A stretch of DNA of 64,000 nt from Bacteroides salyersiae WAL 10018 = DSM 18765 = JCM 12988 (GCF_000381365.1 NZ_KB905466.1:2547029-2611028); one strand, 5' to 3'; positions 1 to 8,542 are shown, counted from the stretch's first letter. Notes: a model not told the origin generated them from the sequence alone. A program made the numbers and translations.

Positions 1-455
1 TGATGGCGAAATCGATTCGCAACCATATGGATTTTTCGGTTGGCTTCAAACGCCAGGATCTTACTTTTGTATATGTGAAAGATATTGTTCAGGCCATTTT
101 CTTAGGGATAGAGAAACAGATATCCCGTCGTGCTTATTTTCTTTCTGATGGAAAAGTCTATAAAAGCAGTGCATTTTCCGATCTGATACGAAAAGAATTG
201 GGGAATCCATACGTTATTCGATTGAGATGTCCGTTAATTGTCCTTAAAGTTGTATCTTTGCTCGCTGAATTCGTGGCTACCCGTTCGGGAAAGAGCAGTA
301 CACTGAATTCGGATAAGTATAAGATAATGAAACAACGAAACTGGCAATGCGATATAACTCCTGTCATGAAAGAACTGGGATACGTTCCGGAATACGATCT
401 TGAAAAAGGAGTGAAAGAGGCTATTGCCTGGTATAAGAATGAAGGATGGCTCTAG
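1..455 (+). CDS. NAD-dependent epimerase/dehydratase-like protein, C-terminal part (5' end outside window)
   Basis: The reading frame is open from the left edge to the TAG at 453-455, so only the last 150 or so residues are seen. The visible part reads like the C-terminal substrate-binding half of an extended short-chain dehydrogenase/epimerase: 'DLTFVYVKDIVQAIFLGIE' followed by a helix-rich region and a final 'GYVPEYDLEKGVKEAIAWY', the usual tail of this family. The Rossmann glycine motif and the catalytic Tyr-Lys lie upstream of the window. The stop overlaps the start of the next gene (446) by 10 bases, so the two are translationally coupled. The substrate cannot be read from this fragment; the neighbour suggests a lipid-related role, which is inference. 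Confidence 0.75.
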   Translation, partial: MAKSIRNHMDFSVGFKRQDLTFVYVKDIVQAIFLGIEKQISRRAYFLSDGKVYKSSAFSDLIRKELGNPYVIRLRCPLIVLKVVSLLAEFVATRSGKSSTLNSDKYKIMKQRNWQCDITPVMKELGYVPEYDLEKGVKEAIAWYKNEGWL

Positions 456-1411
456 ATTTATTTAAACGTGTAGAGACCCGCAAGGGACTGTTCGCTGTCG
501 AGAAGGTGACACTGATATATAATTTGTTAACTTCCATATTGATTCTGTTCCTTTTTCAGCGGATGGATCATCCCTGGCATATGTTGCTCGACAGGGTTAT
601 GATTGCCGGTATGACGTTTTTGCTGATGTATCTCTACCGGCTGGCACCTTGTAAGTTTTCCGCATTTGTGCGTATTGCCATTCAGATGAGCCTGCTTTCT
701 TATTGGTATCCGGATACTTATGAATTTAACCGTTTCTTTCCCAATTTAGATCATATTTTTGCTTCGGCCGAACAATGGATGTTTGGAACTCAGCCTGCCC
801 TTCATTTTTGTTATCTTCTTCCGCAGAAATGGATGAGCGAGGCTTTTAATTTAGGCTATTTTTCTTATTATCCGATGATTCTGGTAGTTACACTGTTTTA
901 TTTCATTTACCGGTTCGAGTTGTTCGAAAAGCTTTCTTTTGTATTGGTTACTTCGTTTTTTATCTATTATCTGATTTATATATTTGTTCCGGTTGCAGGT
1001 CCTCAGTATTATTTTCCGGCCATCGGGTTTGAAAATGCAGAACACGGGACGTTTTTTGCCATCGGTGATTATTTCAATTATCATCAGGAGTTACTTCCCG
1101 GTCCGGGATATGAGCATGGCTTCTTTTATAATTTGGTAGAGGGGTCGCAGCAGGTCGGCGAACGGCCTACGGCTGCTTTTCCCAGTTCGCATGTGGGGAT
1201 TTCTACTATCCTGATGATTATGGCATGGCGTGGCAGCAAGTGGTTGTTCGCTATTTTGATGCCGTTTTATGTGCTGCTTTGTTGTGCTACTGTCTACATA
1301 CAGGCCCATTATCTGATTGATGCGGTTGTCGGTTTTGTTTCTGCATTCGTGATGTATGTCCTTGTGACGAAGATGTTCAAGAAATGGTTTGCGGTGCCGA
1401 TGTTCAAGTAA
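446..1411 (+). CDS. AUR1/PAP2-type integral membrane lipid phosphotransferase or phosphatase
   Basis: A 321-residue polytopic membrane protein with about seven or eight hydrophobic segments. Near the C-terminus it has 'PTAAFPSSHVGIS' and, about 60 residues later, 'QAHYLIDAVVGF', the two His-containing active-site motifs of the PAP2 superfamily in the arrangement used by AUR1-like inositol-phosphorylceramide synthases. Bacteroides make phosphosphingolipids, so a sphingolipid head-group transferase is plausible; a simple lipid phosphatase is the alternative. The start at 446 overlaps the upstream dehydrogenase-like gene, implying one operon. A hairpin follows at 1477-1515. The superfamily is clear, the exact reaction is not. 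Confidence 0.75.
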   Translation: MALDLFKRVETRKGLFAVEKVTLIYNLLTSILILFLFQRMDHPWHMLLDRVMIAGMTFLLMYLYRLAPCKFSAFVRIAIQMSLLSYWYPDTYEFNRFFPNLDHIFASAEQWMFGTQPALHFCYLLPQKWMSEAFNLGYFSYYPMILVVTLFYFIYRFELFEKLSFVLVTSFFIYYLIYIFVPVAGPQYYFPAIGFENAEHGTFFAIGDYFNYHQELLPGPGYEHGFFYNLVEGSQQVGERPTAAFPSSHVGISTILMIMAWRGSKWLFAILMPFYVLLCCATVYIQAHYLIDAVVGFVSAFVMYVLVTKMFKKWFAVPMFK

Positions 1412-1476
1412 GGTGAACAGGGAAGAGAATGCCGTTCATAAAAAATAAATAGTAATCGATGCTTTATTTTATTTAA

Positions 1477-1515
1477 AGCTCCCCCGGCATTTGTTGTTAG
1501 AATGCCGGAGGAGCT
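1477..1515. terminator. hairpin between convergent genes
   Basis: Inverted repeat AGCTCC / GGAGCT (1477-1482, 1510-1515) enclosing CCGGCATT / AATGCCGG (1484-1491, 1501-1508) with a 9-nt loop. It follows the AUR1-like gene. There is no strong T-run on the plus strand. The rest of the 390-base gap (1412-1801) shows only this and the next hairpin. Confidence 0.5.
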
Positions 1516-1763
1516 TCGCCTTATGTAGAGAAGATTATAGGGTTTTATTGTTAAGAGTACGGAGGATAATGGCAAAGATCGTTGGATTATTCTTCGCAAA
1601 TATAATGAATGTTTGTATTCCCGGTTTAATTTGGCAAATAAAATGATGGGGAATGATTGGATTTTAACTTATAAAATCAATACGTGTCACGGTTTTCAGT
1701 GACAAAACTTTTTAAGGGAGATATAAAAGTTGAGGTGCGATGTGAAAGGGTATGGTAAAGAGT

Positions 1764-1794
1764 GCGGCCCACATGGAATTTCCGTGCGGGCCGC
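1764..1794 (-). terminator. GC-rich hairpin downstream of LPP20-like gene
   Basis: GCGGCCC (1764-1770) pairs with GGGCCGC (1788-1794), 17-nt loop with further partial pairing. It lies 8 bases beyond the stop of the minus-strand gene at 1802 and probably ends that transcript, although the U-run is poor. Confidence 0.5.
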
Positions 1795-1801
1795 CTGTTA
1801 T

Positions 1802-3622
1802 TTAAAAATGACTTAGGTCGATCAGTCCGAAGTTCGGGTCTTTTTCCGGTTGCCATGTACGTACATGGATAATCGGTTCTTTGGGATTATTGAGATCTAC
1901 CATCAGGAAAAGATACCCTGTGTCGCCGTAACTGGATGAAAAGTAGTCTTGTTTGATCTGGATGCCATAGATTTCTCCTCCTACTCCGGATTTACGCACT
2001 TGATTATCAGCAAAACGGATGTTGATATACTCATTGCCTGCGAAGATGTGTTTCAGTCTTTTCATGAATTCGCTTTTCGTCTGGCGGGTATATTTGACGG
2101 CATCTTTGCTCATAGGCTGATTTTCGTTCGCCACTTTGTGTTTCAAGACGGAACCGGTGATAATCAGAGCATCATCCGAGAAGATGCTGTTGATGTAATC
2201 GTAACGTTTCAACGCATAGGCTGTTTTGTAGCTCTCGAGGAAGTTTATCAGTACCTTACGCACGTCGTCTCCCCAAGAGGTTTGATTCATGATGTCGTCA
2301 ACGGCCGGTTTGTTGAGTCCGAATGAGATCGCGTCTATTTTCCCCTCTTTAGTCAGGGTGAATACAACGTCCTCGACGAATGTGCGCCGGTTGCCGTTGA
2401 AACTGAAACTCATAGGAAGGCTGCGGCAGGTGATTTCACCATTGCATTCCAGGTATTTGAGTTCAGGCTCTTTTATTATTTTGGCATTGCCATATTTGAT
2501 AAGTTGATTGAACATGGAAAAACCTTCCGGCGTGCATATGGATTGTATGTTCGTATAGTTCTTAGAGCGGATTGCCTTTTCTACTTCGTCTATGGTGTTT
2601 TGGTAAATGGTGGTGGCTTCGTCGGCGAGGTAATGCATGGCGGATTCTGTCTGTTTGGCACTATCACCGGAGGCAGCTTGCAGAGGCTCTTCAGGGGCGG
2701 ATTCTCCCGGTTTGGGTTCGTCACCTTCCAGTTTTAAATAGCAATTGCGCATAGGGATCGGGTTTACCGATTGCATCACTTCTGCCAGTTCATTGTCGAT
2801 GTTCGATTCGCCTTCGAACATGTATTCTGTTTTGATCTGCATTCCTTTGGCATTGGCTACGGCCGGCATTTCGATGATGCCCAGTCCGTCTTTTGCCGAA
2901 AAGATGTTCGACCAATCGCGCCCGTCAAAATAAGTGTAGTCGTAATTGCGGGCGGGTTTGCCTTTGTAGAGTACTTTCAGATCGATGGTTTTCAGATCCC
3001 CGTCGATATGCACCTCGTTGATAGAGACTTCCAGATGCGAAAAGATCTCATTCATTTGTTTGGGAATCCAATTGCATAGTAATTGCTCTTTGCCTTCTTC
3101 GTCTTTTATGGTGAGGAAATTGCCGTCCGGATAGCTTTGCAGCAAGATAAGAGCCCAGTAATAATAACGTAGGGCATCGGCTACCTGTGCCTTTTTCTCG
3201 GCTTTTATCGCTTCTTGGGTAAAGTCGAGCAGTTTGGTTTTGCGGCCTTCGAAAATACGTTGTATCTCGCTCACTTTGATGTAGCGCATGACAGCTGCTT
3301 CCGGTTCGTTTTGTATGACGATGCGACGGGTGTTGTTCAGGGTAGCCCGTGAATAGGTGTTGATGACCGATTTGAAGGTCTCGTCCACCGTAGCCTTGTC
3401 TCCGTCTGTCCCTCCTTCGGTGAGCTGGCTGAATTGGCTGGATACATTGGTGGAAATCTGGCTGATTAATGCAGCCAGAGCTTCATTGTCGGCTTTCTTG
3501 AGCGTGGAAGCGTTTCCTGTTCCCCAAATATATTCTTTGCTGTTCTGTATTTCTTCTACAGATTGTGCACGAAGCAGTGGGAGGCTGAATGTCAGCATAA
3601 CAAGAAGTAGCAGTTTTCTCAT
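1802..3622 (-). CDS. LPP20-like secreted protein
   Basis: 606 residues with a signal peptide ending near 'LLRAQS'. After it comes 'YIWGTGNASTLKKADNEALAALISQISTNVSS', the pattern of LPP20-type domains (a secreted alpha/beta domain of unknown function in which a 'G.g.a.t...A...A...L...I' segment is typical). A central region of unclear fold follows, then a C-terminal part with two NTF2/SnoaL-like stretches (for example around 'DALIITGSVLKHKVA'). There is no catalytic motif that I recognise. It is monocistronic in appearance, with a TACTTTTG -7 element upstream and a GC-rich hairpin downstream. Its role is unknown; an envelope-associated function is likely. Confidence 0.7.
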   Translation of the reverse strand: MRKLLLLVMLTFSLPLLRAQSVEEIQNSKEYIWGTGNASTLKKADNEALAALISQISTNVSSQFSQLTEGGTDGDKATVDETFKSVINTYSRATLNNTRRIVIQNEPEAAVMRYIKVSEIQRIFEGRKTKLLDFTQEAIKAEKKAQVADALRYYYWALILLQSYPDGNFLTIKDEEGKEQLLCNWIPKQMNEIFSHLEVSINEVHIDGDLKTIDLKVLYKGKPARNYDYTYFDGRDWSNIFSAKDGLGIIEMPAVANAKGMQIKTEYMFEGESNIDNELAEVMQSVNPIPMRNCYLKLEGDEPKPGESAPEEPLQAASGDSAKQTESAMHYLADEATTIYQNTIDEVEKAIRSKNYTNIQSICTPEGFSMFNQLIKYGNAKIIKEPELKYLECNGEITCRSLPMSFSFNGNRRTFVEDVVFTLTKEGKIDAISFGLNKPAVDDIMNQTSWGDDVRKVLINFLESYKTAYALKRYDYINSIFSDDALIITGSVLKHKVANENQPMSKDAVKYTRQTKSEFMKRLKHIFAGNEYINIRFADNQVRKSGVGGEIYGIQIKQDYFSSSYGDTGYLFLMVDLNNPKEPIIHVRTWQPEKDPNFGLIDLSHF

Positions 3623-3657
3623 ATTGTTTGTTACGTTATAAGAGGTTCATTTTCTTG

Positions 3658-3665
3658 CAAAAGTA
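3658..3665 (-). promoter_or_regulatory. -7 element of the LPP20-like gene
   Basis: On the minus strand this reads TACTTTTG, an exact match to the Bacteroides -7 consensus TAnnTTTG, about 36 bases upstream of the ATG. No good TTTG at the -33 position. Confidence 0.45.
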
Positions 3666-3706
3666 ATAACTTTTTTATAATTATGCGATTAAAGTCGATC
3701 TCTTTT

Positions 3707-4687
3707 TTATTCACCTTCCGGCTTTATTTTGTCGAAAATTTGGAAAAGTTCTTCTACTGATTCTGTTCTTAGCATGGCAATACGGGTTTCCCGGAAATTT
3801 GGAATGCCTTTGAACAAGGGTGTTGCAGCCAGATGGCGGCGTATGTGTATGATACCCCGGCGTTCGTCCAGGCGGGTTACACTGTTGAGTACCTCTTCGC
3901 GGAGTACGTTTAGATACCATTCGAAAGTTTCGGGCGGCAGTTCGTTACCTGTTTCTAAAAAGTGTTTTACTTCGCGGAAAATCCACGGCCGGCCGATGCT
4001 GCCGCGACCGATCATGATGGCATCCACTCCGTAGCGGTCAAAGCATTCCTTTGCCCGTATGGCCGAGGTGATGTCACCGTTGCCAATGATCGGGATGTGC
4101 ATGCGCGGGTTGTTTTTCACTTCGCCGATCAGCGTCCAGTCGGCTTCTCCCGTGTACATCTGTGCACGGGTACGTCCGTGGATGGCCAATGCGGCAATGC
4201 CGCAGTCTTGCAATTGTTCGGCCAGATCGACGATGATCTTATGGTCGGCATCCCAGCCCAGCCGGGTTTTTACGGTAACCGGTATTTTCACGGCATCTAC
4301 TACGGCACGGGTGATTTCAAGCATTTTCGGAATATTCTGCAACATTCCGGCACCGGCGCCTTTTCCGGCTACTTTCTTTACGGGGCATCCAAAGTTGATG
4401 TCCAGTATGTCGGGACGTGCTTCTTCTACGATTCGTGCGGCTCCTACCATGGCTTCGGTGTCTTTACCGTATATCTGTATGGCAACGGGGCGTTCTTCAT
4501 CGCAAATCGTGAGCTTCTGCGTGGTTTTATTGACCGAACGTATCAGTGCGTCGCTCGAAACGAACTCGGTGTATACCATATCTGCTCCAAACTTTTTACA
4601 CATCAGACGGAAAGCGGGATCGGTCACATCCTCCATCGGGGCTAAGAAAATAGGGTGTTCACCCAAATCTATATGGCTTATTTTCAT
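3707..4687 (-). CDS. dusB: tRNA-dihydrouridine synthase B
   Basis: 326 residues, standard length for DusB. It is an FMN-dependent TIM-barrel enzyme that reduces uridines in the tRNA D-loop. Visible signatures are the N-terminal 'IFLAPMEDVTDPAFR', the active-site stretch 'DINFGCPVKKVAGKGAGAGML' containing the catalytic Cys, 'PVTVKTRLGWD', 'AIHGRTRAQMYTGEADW' and 'IPIIGNGDITS', which bind FMN and substrate. The C-terminal helical domain contains 'HIRRHLAATPLFKGIPNFRETR'. The gene is divergent from the U32-family gene at 4802, another RNA-modification candidate, and shares the intergenic promoter region with it. Confidence 0.95.
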   Translation of the reverse strand: MKISHIDLGEHPIFLAPMEDVTDPAFRLMCKKFGADMVYTEFVSSDALIRSVNKTTQKLTICDEERPVAIQIYGKDTEAMVGAARIVEEARPDILDINFGCPVKKVAGKGAGAGMLQNIPKMLEITRAVVDAVKIPVTVKTRLGWDADHKIIVDLAEQLQDCGIAALAIHGRTRAQMYTGEADWTLIGEVKNNPRMHIPIIGNGDITSAIRAKECFDRYGVDAIMIGRGSIGRPWIFREVKHFLETGNELPPETFEWYLNVLREEVLNSVTRLDERRGIIHIRRHLAATPLFKGIPNFRETRIAMLRTESVEELFQIFDKIKPEGE

Positions 4688-4710
4688 TTGTTGTTTACTT
4701 AATTATGCGG

Positions 4711-4799
4711 TTTACGATTGAAGTAACTTTCTTTATCGCTGCAAAAATACGGATTAAATTGTACCTTTGCATCATGATAAATCTATTTTCAATCGTAAA
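4711..4799. promoter_or_regulatory. overlapping divergent promoters flanked by a 12-bp inverted repeat
   Basis: Plus-strand -7 TACCTTTG at 4762-4769 serves the U32 gene; minus-strand -7 TATTTTTG (4749 back to 4742) serves dusB. They are so close that each -33 region falls on the other's -7. A perfect inverted repeat, TTTACGATTGAA at 4711-4722 and TTCAATCGTAAA at 4788-4799, brackets both promoters and ends next to each start region. Confidence 0.6.
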
Positions 4800-4801
4800 T
4801 T

Positions 4802-6067
4802 ATGAATATAAATGACTTTGAGATAATGGCTCCGGTGGGTTCCCGTGAGTCGCTTGCGGCAGCTATTCAGGCGGGAGCCGATTCCATTTATTTTGGTATT
4901 GCCAATCTGAACATGCGTGCCCGTTCGGCCAATACTTTTACGATTGACGACTTAAGGGAGATTGCCCGTACCTGTGACGAACATGGGATGAAGAGTTATC
5001 TGACGGTAAATACGATCATATATGATGACGATCTGGAGCTGATGCGCACCATTGTGGATGCGGCAAAGGAGGCCGGTATTTCTGCCGTGATTGCTGCTGA
5101 TGTGGCGGTGATGAGCTATGCCCGTCGGATCGGTCAGGAGGTGCATCTTTCTACTCAGTTGAACATATCGAATGTGGAGGCGTTGCGGTTTTATGCACAA
5201 TTTGCCGATGTGGTGGTGCTTGCCCGTGAATTGAATCTGGAACAGGTGGCCGAGATCTACCGTCATATCCGGGAAGAGAATATTTGTGGTCCTTCGGGGG
5301 CACAGATACGCATCGAGATGTTCTGTCACGGTGCATTGTGCATGGCAGTTTCGGGCAAATGTTATCTTTCATTGCATGAGATGAACAGTTCGGCCAATCG
5401 GGGTGCTTGCATGCAGGTGTGCCGCCGTTCTTATGCGGTGCGCGATAAGGAGACCGATGTGGAATTAGAGGTTGATAACCAGTATATTATGTCTCCTAAA
5501 GATTTGAAGACCATCCACTTCATGAATAAGATGATGGATGCCGGTGTGCGGGTATTCAAAATAGAAGGCCGTGCTCGCGGGCCGGAGTATGTACGTACGG
5601 TGGTGGAGTGCTATAAGCAGGCCATTCAAGCCAATCTGGAAGGCACGTTTACCGATGAGAAGATCGCTGAATGGGACGAACGTCTGAAAACAGTGTTCAA
5701 CCGTGGCTTTTGGGACGGTTATTACTTAGGGCAACGCTTGGGTGAATGGACGAGAAATTATGGTTCGGCCGCTACGGAACGCAAAATTTATGTGGGGAAA
5801 GGAATCCGGTATTTCAATAACATTGGGGTTGCGGAGTTTTTGGTGGAAGCGGCTGAGCTGAATGTGGGTGATAAGCTGTTGGTGACCGGTCCGACTACCG
5901 GTGCGCTGTTTGCCACACTTGAGGAGGCTCGTGTAGACTTAAAGCCCGTGCAGACCGTAAAAAAAGGAGAGCGTTTCTCCATGAAGCTGGATAAAGTACG
6001 GCCGAGCGATAAGCTCTATAAACTCGTTTCAACGGAAGAATTGAAGAAATTTAAAGGAATTGAATAA
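4802..6067 (+). CDS. U32 peptidase-family protein (TrhP/RlhA-like RNA hydroxylation factor)
   Basis: 421 residues. It opens with 'IMAPVGSRESLAAAIQAGADSIYFG', the TIM-barrel start of the U32 family. The diagnostic cysteine stretch is 'RIEMFCHGALCMAVSGKCYLS...NRGACMQVCRRSY', four or more conserved Cys that hold an Fe-S cluster in characterised members. 'MSPKDLKTIHFMNKMMDAGVRVFKIEGRARGPEYV' is also typical. Characterised homologues (E. coli TrhP and RlhA) hydroxylate tRNA or 23S rRNA and are not proteases, so the old peptidase name is probably misleading. Divergent neighbour dusB also modifies tRNA. Confidence is high for family and moderate for the precise RNA target. Confidence 0.85.
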   Translation: MNINDFEIMAPVGSRESLAAAIQAGADSIYFGIANLNMRARSANTFTIDDLREIARTCDEHGMKSYLTVNTIIYDDDLELMRTIVDAAKEAGISAVIAADVAVMSYARRIGQEVHLSTQLNISNVEALRFYAQFADVVVLARELNLEQVAEIYRHIREENICGPSGAQIRIEMFCHGALCMAVSGKCYLSLHEMNSSANRGACMQVCRRSYAVRDKETDVELEVDNQYIMSPKDLKTIHFMNKMMDAGVRVFKIEGRARGPEYVRTVVECYKQAIQANLEGTFTDEKIAEWDERLKTVFNRGFWDGYYLGQRLGEWTRNYGSAATERKIYVGKGIRYFNNIGVAEFLVEAAELNVGDKLLVTGPTTGALFATLEEARVDLKPVQTVKKGERFSMKLDKVRPSDKLYKLVSTEELKKFKGIE

Positions 6068-6076
6068 TAATGTGTC

Positions 6077-6164
6077 AATGTGCCAATATGTCAATGTGCC
6101 AATTTTCCCTGCGGCATATGTTATGACAGCGTAGCCAATTGGCACATTGGCATATTGGCACATT
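6077..6164. repeat. palindromic intergenic repeat, family A, copy 1
   Basis: Two 28-bp arms (6077-6104 and 6137-6164) are inverted copies differing at one base. Each arm is itself a tandem of the motif (A)ATGTGCCAATATG(C/T)C. The 32-nt centre contains GCGTAGCC. A second copy lies at 24426-24522. It sits between two co-directional genes and keeps the frame open upstream of the thioesterase, creating a false longer start at 6080. Confidence 0.85.
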
Positions 6165-6187
6165 ATTTAATTGACAAATTATTTTTT

Positions 6188-6589
6188 ATGGATAAATATA
6201 TTTATGAACTGGAGATGAAGGTGCGCGACTATGAGTGCGACCTGCAGGGCATTGTTAATAATGCCAATTATCAGCATTATTTGGAGCACACCCGTCATGA
6301 GTTTCTTTCTTCTGTCGGAGTTAGTTTTGCCGTACTTCACGAGCAGGGTGTCGATCCTGTTGTAGCCCGTATCAATATGGCTTTTAAAACTCCTTTAAAG
6401 AGTGGTGATGAGTTTGTCTCTAAACTTTATATGAAGAAGGAAGGGATCAAATATGTATTCTATCAGGATATCTTTCGTAAAAACGATCAGAAAGTAGTGG
6501 TGAAATCAACGGTTGAGACGGTCTGTGTGGTGAACGGACGTTTGAGTAACAGCACATTGTTTGATACCGTTTTTGCACCTTACCTCTGA
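6188..6589 (+). CDS. acyl-CoA thioesterase, YbgC/4HBT hot-dog family
   Basis: 133 residues starting at ATG 6188 (MDKYIYELEMKVRDYECD). I rejected the upstream in-frame ATG at 6080 because the extra residues come entirely from the palindromic repeat. The protein matches the single-domain hot-dog thioesterase pattern, with 'RDYECDLQGIVNNANYQHYLEHTRHEFL' holding the family D-x-x-G-x-V-x-(N/H)-x-x-Y signature, the Asp being the usual catalytic residue. Family members hydrolyse acyl-CoA thioesters; the chain-length preference is not visible. The stop codon overlaps the dprA start by one base, so the pair is co-translated. Confidence 0.85.
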   Translation: MDKYIYELEMKVRDYECDLQGIVNNANYQHYLEHTRHEFLSSVGVSFAVLHEQGVDPVVARINMAFKTPLKSGDEFVSKLYMKKEGIKYVFYQDIFRKNDQKVVVKSTVETVCVVNGRLSNSTLFDTVFAPYL

Positions 6590-7710
6590 TGAGTAGTCCT
6601 GAAGAGTGTATTTGCAGCATTGCCTTGACGCAGATTCCGGGAATTGGGCATATTTGGGCCAAGAAGTTGCTGGATGGGGTTGGAAATGCTGTTGATGTGT
6701 TTCGCTATCGAAAAGAACTTCCCGATTGTTTGCCCGGTGTCAATAGCCGTGTGGTAGAGGCTTTAGATTGTCCGCAGGCTTTGTCGCGTGCTACACAGGA
6801 GTTTGAATTTGCAGAGAAGAATCATATTTCGTGCCTTGCTTTCACTGACGAGCGATATCCCTCCCGTCTCCGTGAATGTGATGATGCTCCTGTCGTACTC
6901 TTTTTTAAAGGTGCGGCCGATTTGAATTCTCTGCGTGTCATCAATATGGTAGGTACTCGTAATGCTACCGATTATGGAAAACAGCTTTGTGCTTCTTTTC
7001 TTCGTGATCTGAAGATCCTCTGTCCGGACGTACTTGTGGTAAGCGGCCTTGCTTACGGTATCGACATTCATGCCCATCGCGCTGCTTTGGCCAATGATCT
7101 TTCTACGGTCGGAGTATTGGCACACGGTCTCGACCGTATTTATCCTTCTGTCCATCGGAAGACGGCTGTTGATATGCTGCAAAAAGGCGGTCTTTTAACG
7201 GAGTTCCTTATCGGAACCAATCCTGATAAGCATAACTTTATAAGTCGTAACCGTATTGTGGCAGGTATGTCCGATGCCACAATTGTGGTGGAATCTGCTT
7301 CTAAAGGAGGCTCGCTGATTACTGCCGACATTGCCGAGAGCTATCATCGCGACTGTTTTGCTTTTCCCGGCCGTACGATGGATGCCTCTTCTATCGGCTG
7401 CAACCAGTTGATCCGGGATAATAAAGCGGCTCTTCTTCTGTCGGCCGAAGATTTTGTAAAGGCTATGGGCTGGGGAGTTTCCCCTGTCTTTTCAAAAACG
7501 GAAAGTATTCAACGAAGTTTGTTTCTTGAATTGTCGGAAGAAGAACAACAGGTTGTTTCTATTCTTGACAAGCAGGGCGATCAGCAGATAAATACGTTAG
7601 TGGTAAAAGCGGATATTCCTGTGCATAAGATGAATGCCATACTTTTTGAGTTAGAAATGAAAGGGGTAATACGTGTATTGGCAGGCGGTATGTATCAACT
7701 GCTTCGGTAA
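6589..7710 (+). CDS. dprA: DNA processing protein A
   Basis: 373 residues, normal for DprA. It loads RecA on incoming single-stranded DNA during transformation and recombination. The order is an N-terminal helix-hairpin-helix segment ('LTQIPGIGHIWAKKLLDGVG'), a Rossmann-like DprA core with 'VGTRNATDYGKQL', 'VVSGLAYGIDIHAHRAAL', 'VLAHGLDRIYPSVHR', 'FISRNRIVAGMSDATIVVE' and 'SKGGSLITADIA', and a C-terminal winged-helix part ('EEQQVVSILDKQGDQQINTLV'). All core motifs are intact. It is coupled to the thioesterase (one-base overlap) and followed within 15 bases by the antisense-oriented terminator of a predicted small RNA. Confidence 0.95.
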   Translation: MSSPEECICSIALTQIPGIGHIWAKKLLDGVGNAVDVFRYRKELPDCLPGVNSRVVEALDCPQALSRATQEFEFAEKNHISCLAFTDERYPSRLRECDDAPVVLFFKGAADLNSLRVINMVGTRNATDYGKQLCASFLRDLKILCPDVLVVSGLAYGIDIHAHRAALANDLSTVGVLAHGLDRIYPSVHRKTAVDMLQKGGLLTEFLIGTNPDKHNFISRNRIVAGMSDATIVVESASKGGSLITADIAESYHRDCFAFPGRTMDASSIGCNQLIRDNKAALLLSAEDFVKAMGWGVSPVFSKTESIQRSLFLELSEEEQQVVSILDKQGDQQINTLVVKADIPVHKMNAILFELEMKGVIRVLAGGMYQLLR

Positions 7711-7715
7711 AGAGC

Positions 7716-7781
7716 AAAAAAAAGGAGCAACGCCTTGCTCCAACCTTTGTTAACCTTAAATCTAATACTATGAAAAAAATC
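7716..7781 (-). ncRNA. predicted small RNA convergent with dprA
   Basis: On the minus strand, a -33 TTTG (7819-7816), a 20-nt spacer and a -7 TACATTTG (7795-7788) form an essentially perfect Bacteroides promoter. About 40 bases downstream is a hairpin with a 7-bp stem (7724-7730 / 7735-7741, loop cgcc) followed by seven or eight U (7716-7723). The predicted transcript of roughly 65 nt has no credible ORF on that strand. Its target is unknown. The same hairpin may also stop dprA read-through. Confidence 0.65.
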
Positions 7782-7819
7782 ACATTGCAAATGTAAAGTT
7801 TTTGCCTGTTCCCACCAAA

Positions 7820-8210
7820 TTTTATTCTTGATATTGGTTCTCTTTTAATTTCTTTCACGGTTTTTCACTGTTATCGTACACGAATGCACTCAGGATAGGT
7901 ATATTCAATGTAATTTAAGCTCTTTATCCCGAAGAATCGGGAAAAGTGAATGTGCATAAGAACATCGTTTATGGAGGATAAATACAGTTTGATTTGCGAA
8001 CAATAGTCCTATGGCAGGGTTGCGTACAAGTCTGTTTGAGAAATGTTGTGATTTCAGATACGTGTAAGTGCATGGAGACGGAAGAGCGGGAACGGCCCTT
8101 CACTCTGTATCACCGATGAATAGGGAGTTTGATTAAAAAAGGTGAAGCCTGTGAAGGGGGGCGAAATATATAGAATAAGCATGCTGAAAAATAAAAAACG
8201 TTTGCCGGAA
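7820..8210. other. non-coding stretch with no supported feature
   Basis: No ORF, promoter pair or strong hairpin was found here apart from a short CCCGAAGAATCGGG hairpin near 7929-7942. Confidence 0.5.
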
Positions 8211-8214
8211 AAAA

Positions 8215-8321
8215 GATGTTACGTCTTTTTTTGAAACTTGTACATCTTTCTCTTGAAACCTGCTACATCTTTTTTTGAAAGATGCTACGCTTTTTAAAAA
8301 AGATGCTACGCTTTTTCACGC
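8215..8321. repeat. degenerate tandem repeats of about 21-25 bp
   Basis: Five imperfect units of the type GATGCTACGCTTTTT followed by a short A-rich or TTGAAA segment. The last two units both contain GATGCTACGCTTTTT exactly; the earlier ones vary (GATGTTACGTC, GTACATC, GCTACATC). No coding potential. Confidence 0.6.
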
Positions 8322-8410
8322 AGAAAGTTAACGGGCTGAAGTTGTAAAGTTGCAAATATCTTCCAATCGTTTCACGAACCCTTTCAGTACCGTAAAATAG
8401 TTGCCGGAGT

Positions 8411-8443
8411 GTTGCTTAAGTTCATTTTCATCTTCTATATTTG
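8411..8443 (+). promoter_or_regulatory. promoter upstream of the fimbrillin-like gene
   Basis: GTTG at 8411-8414, a 21-nt spacer and TATATTTG at 8436-8443. Transcription would begin near 8450, giving a 5' leader of about 230 nt before the gene at 8681 that includes the small ORF at 8543. Confidence 0.55.
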
Positions 8444-8542
8444 TTGCATCGAGATAATCGGTAGATGCAAAACAAGAGAAATTTATTCATGAAAAAGTAA
8501 TGTCTTTCGTATTGTATTGGAGGAATCTCTTTTTGGGTAGAT

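Noticed and set aside
2500..2737. Opposite-strand ORFs inside the LPP20-like gene and similar shadows elsewhere
   Set aside because: They overlap a well-supported gene on the other strand, have no domain or signal peptide, and lack promoters.
6080..6187. Longer thioesterase starting at 6080
   Set aside because: The added N-terminus is translation of the family A palindromic repeat; the hot-dog domain begins at ATG 6188.
8215..8321. CRISPR array
   Set aside because: The units are diverged, A/T-rich and have no unique spacers; no cas genes are present.
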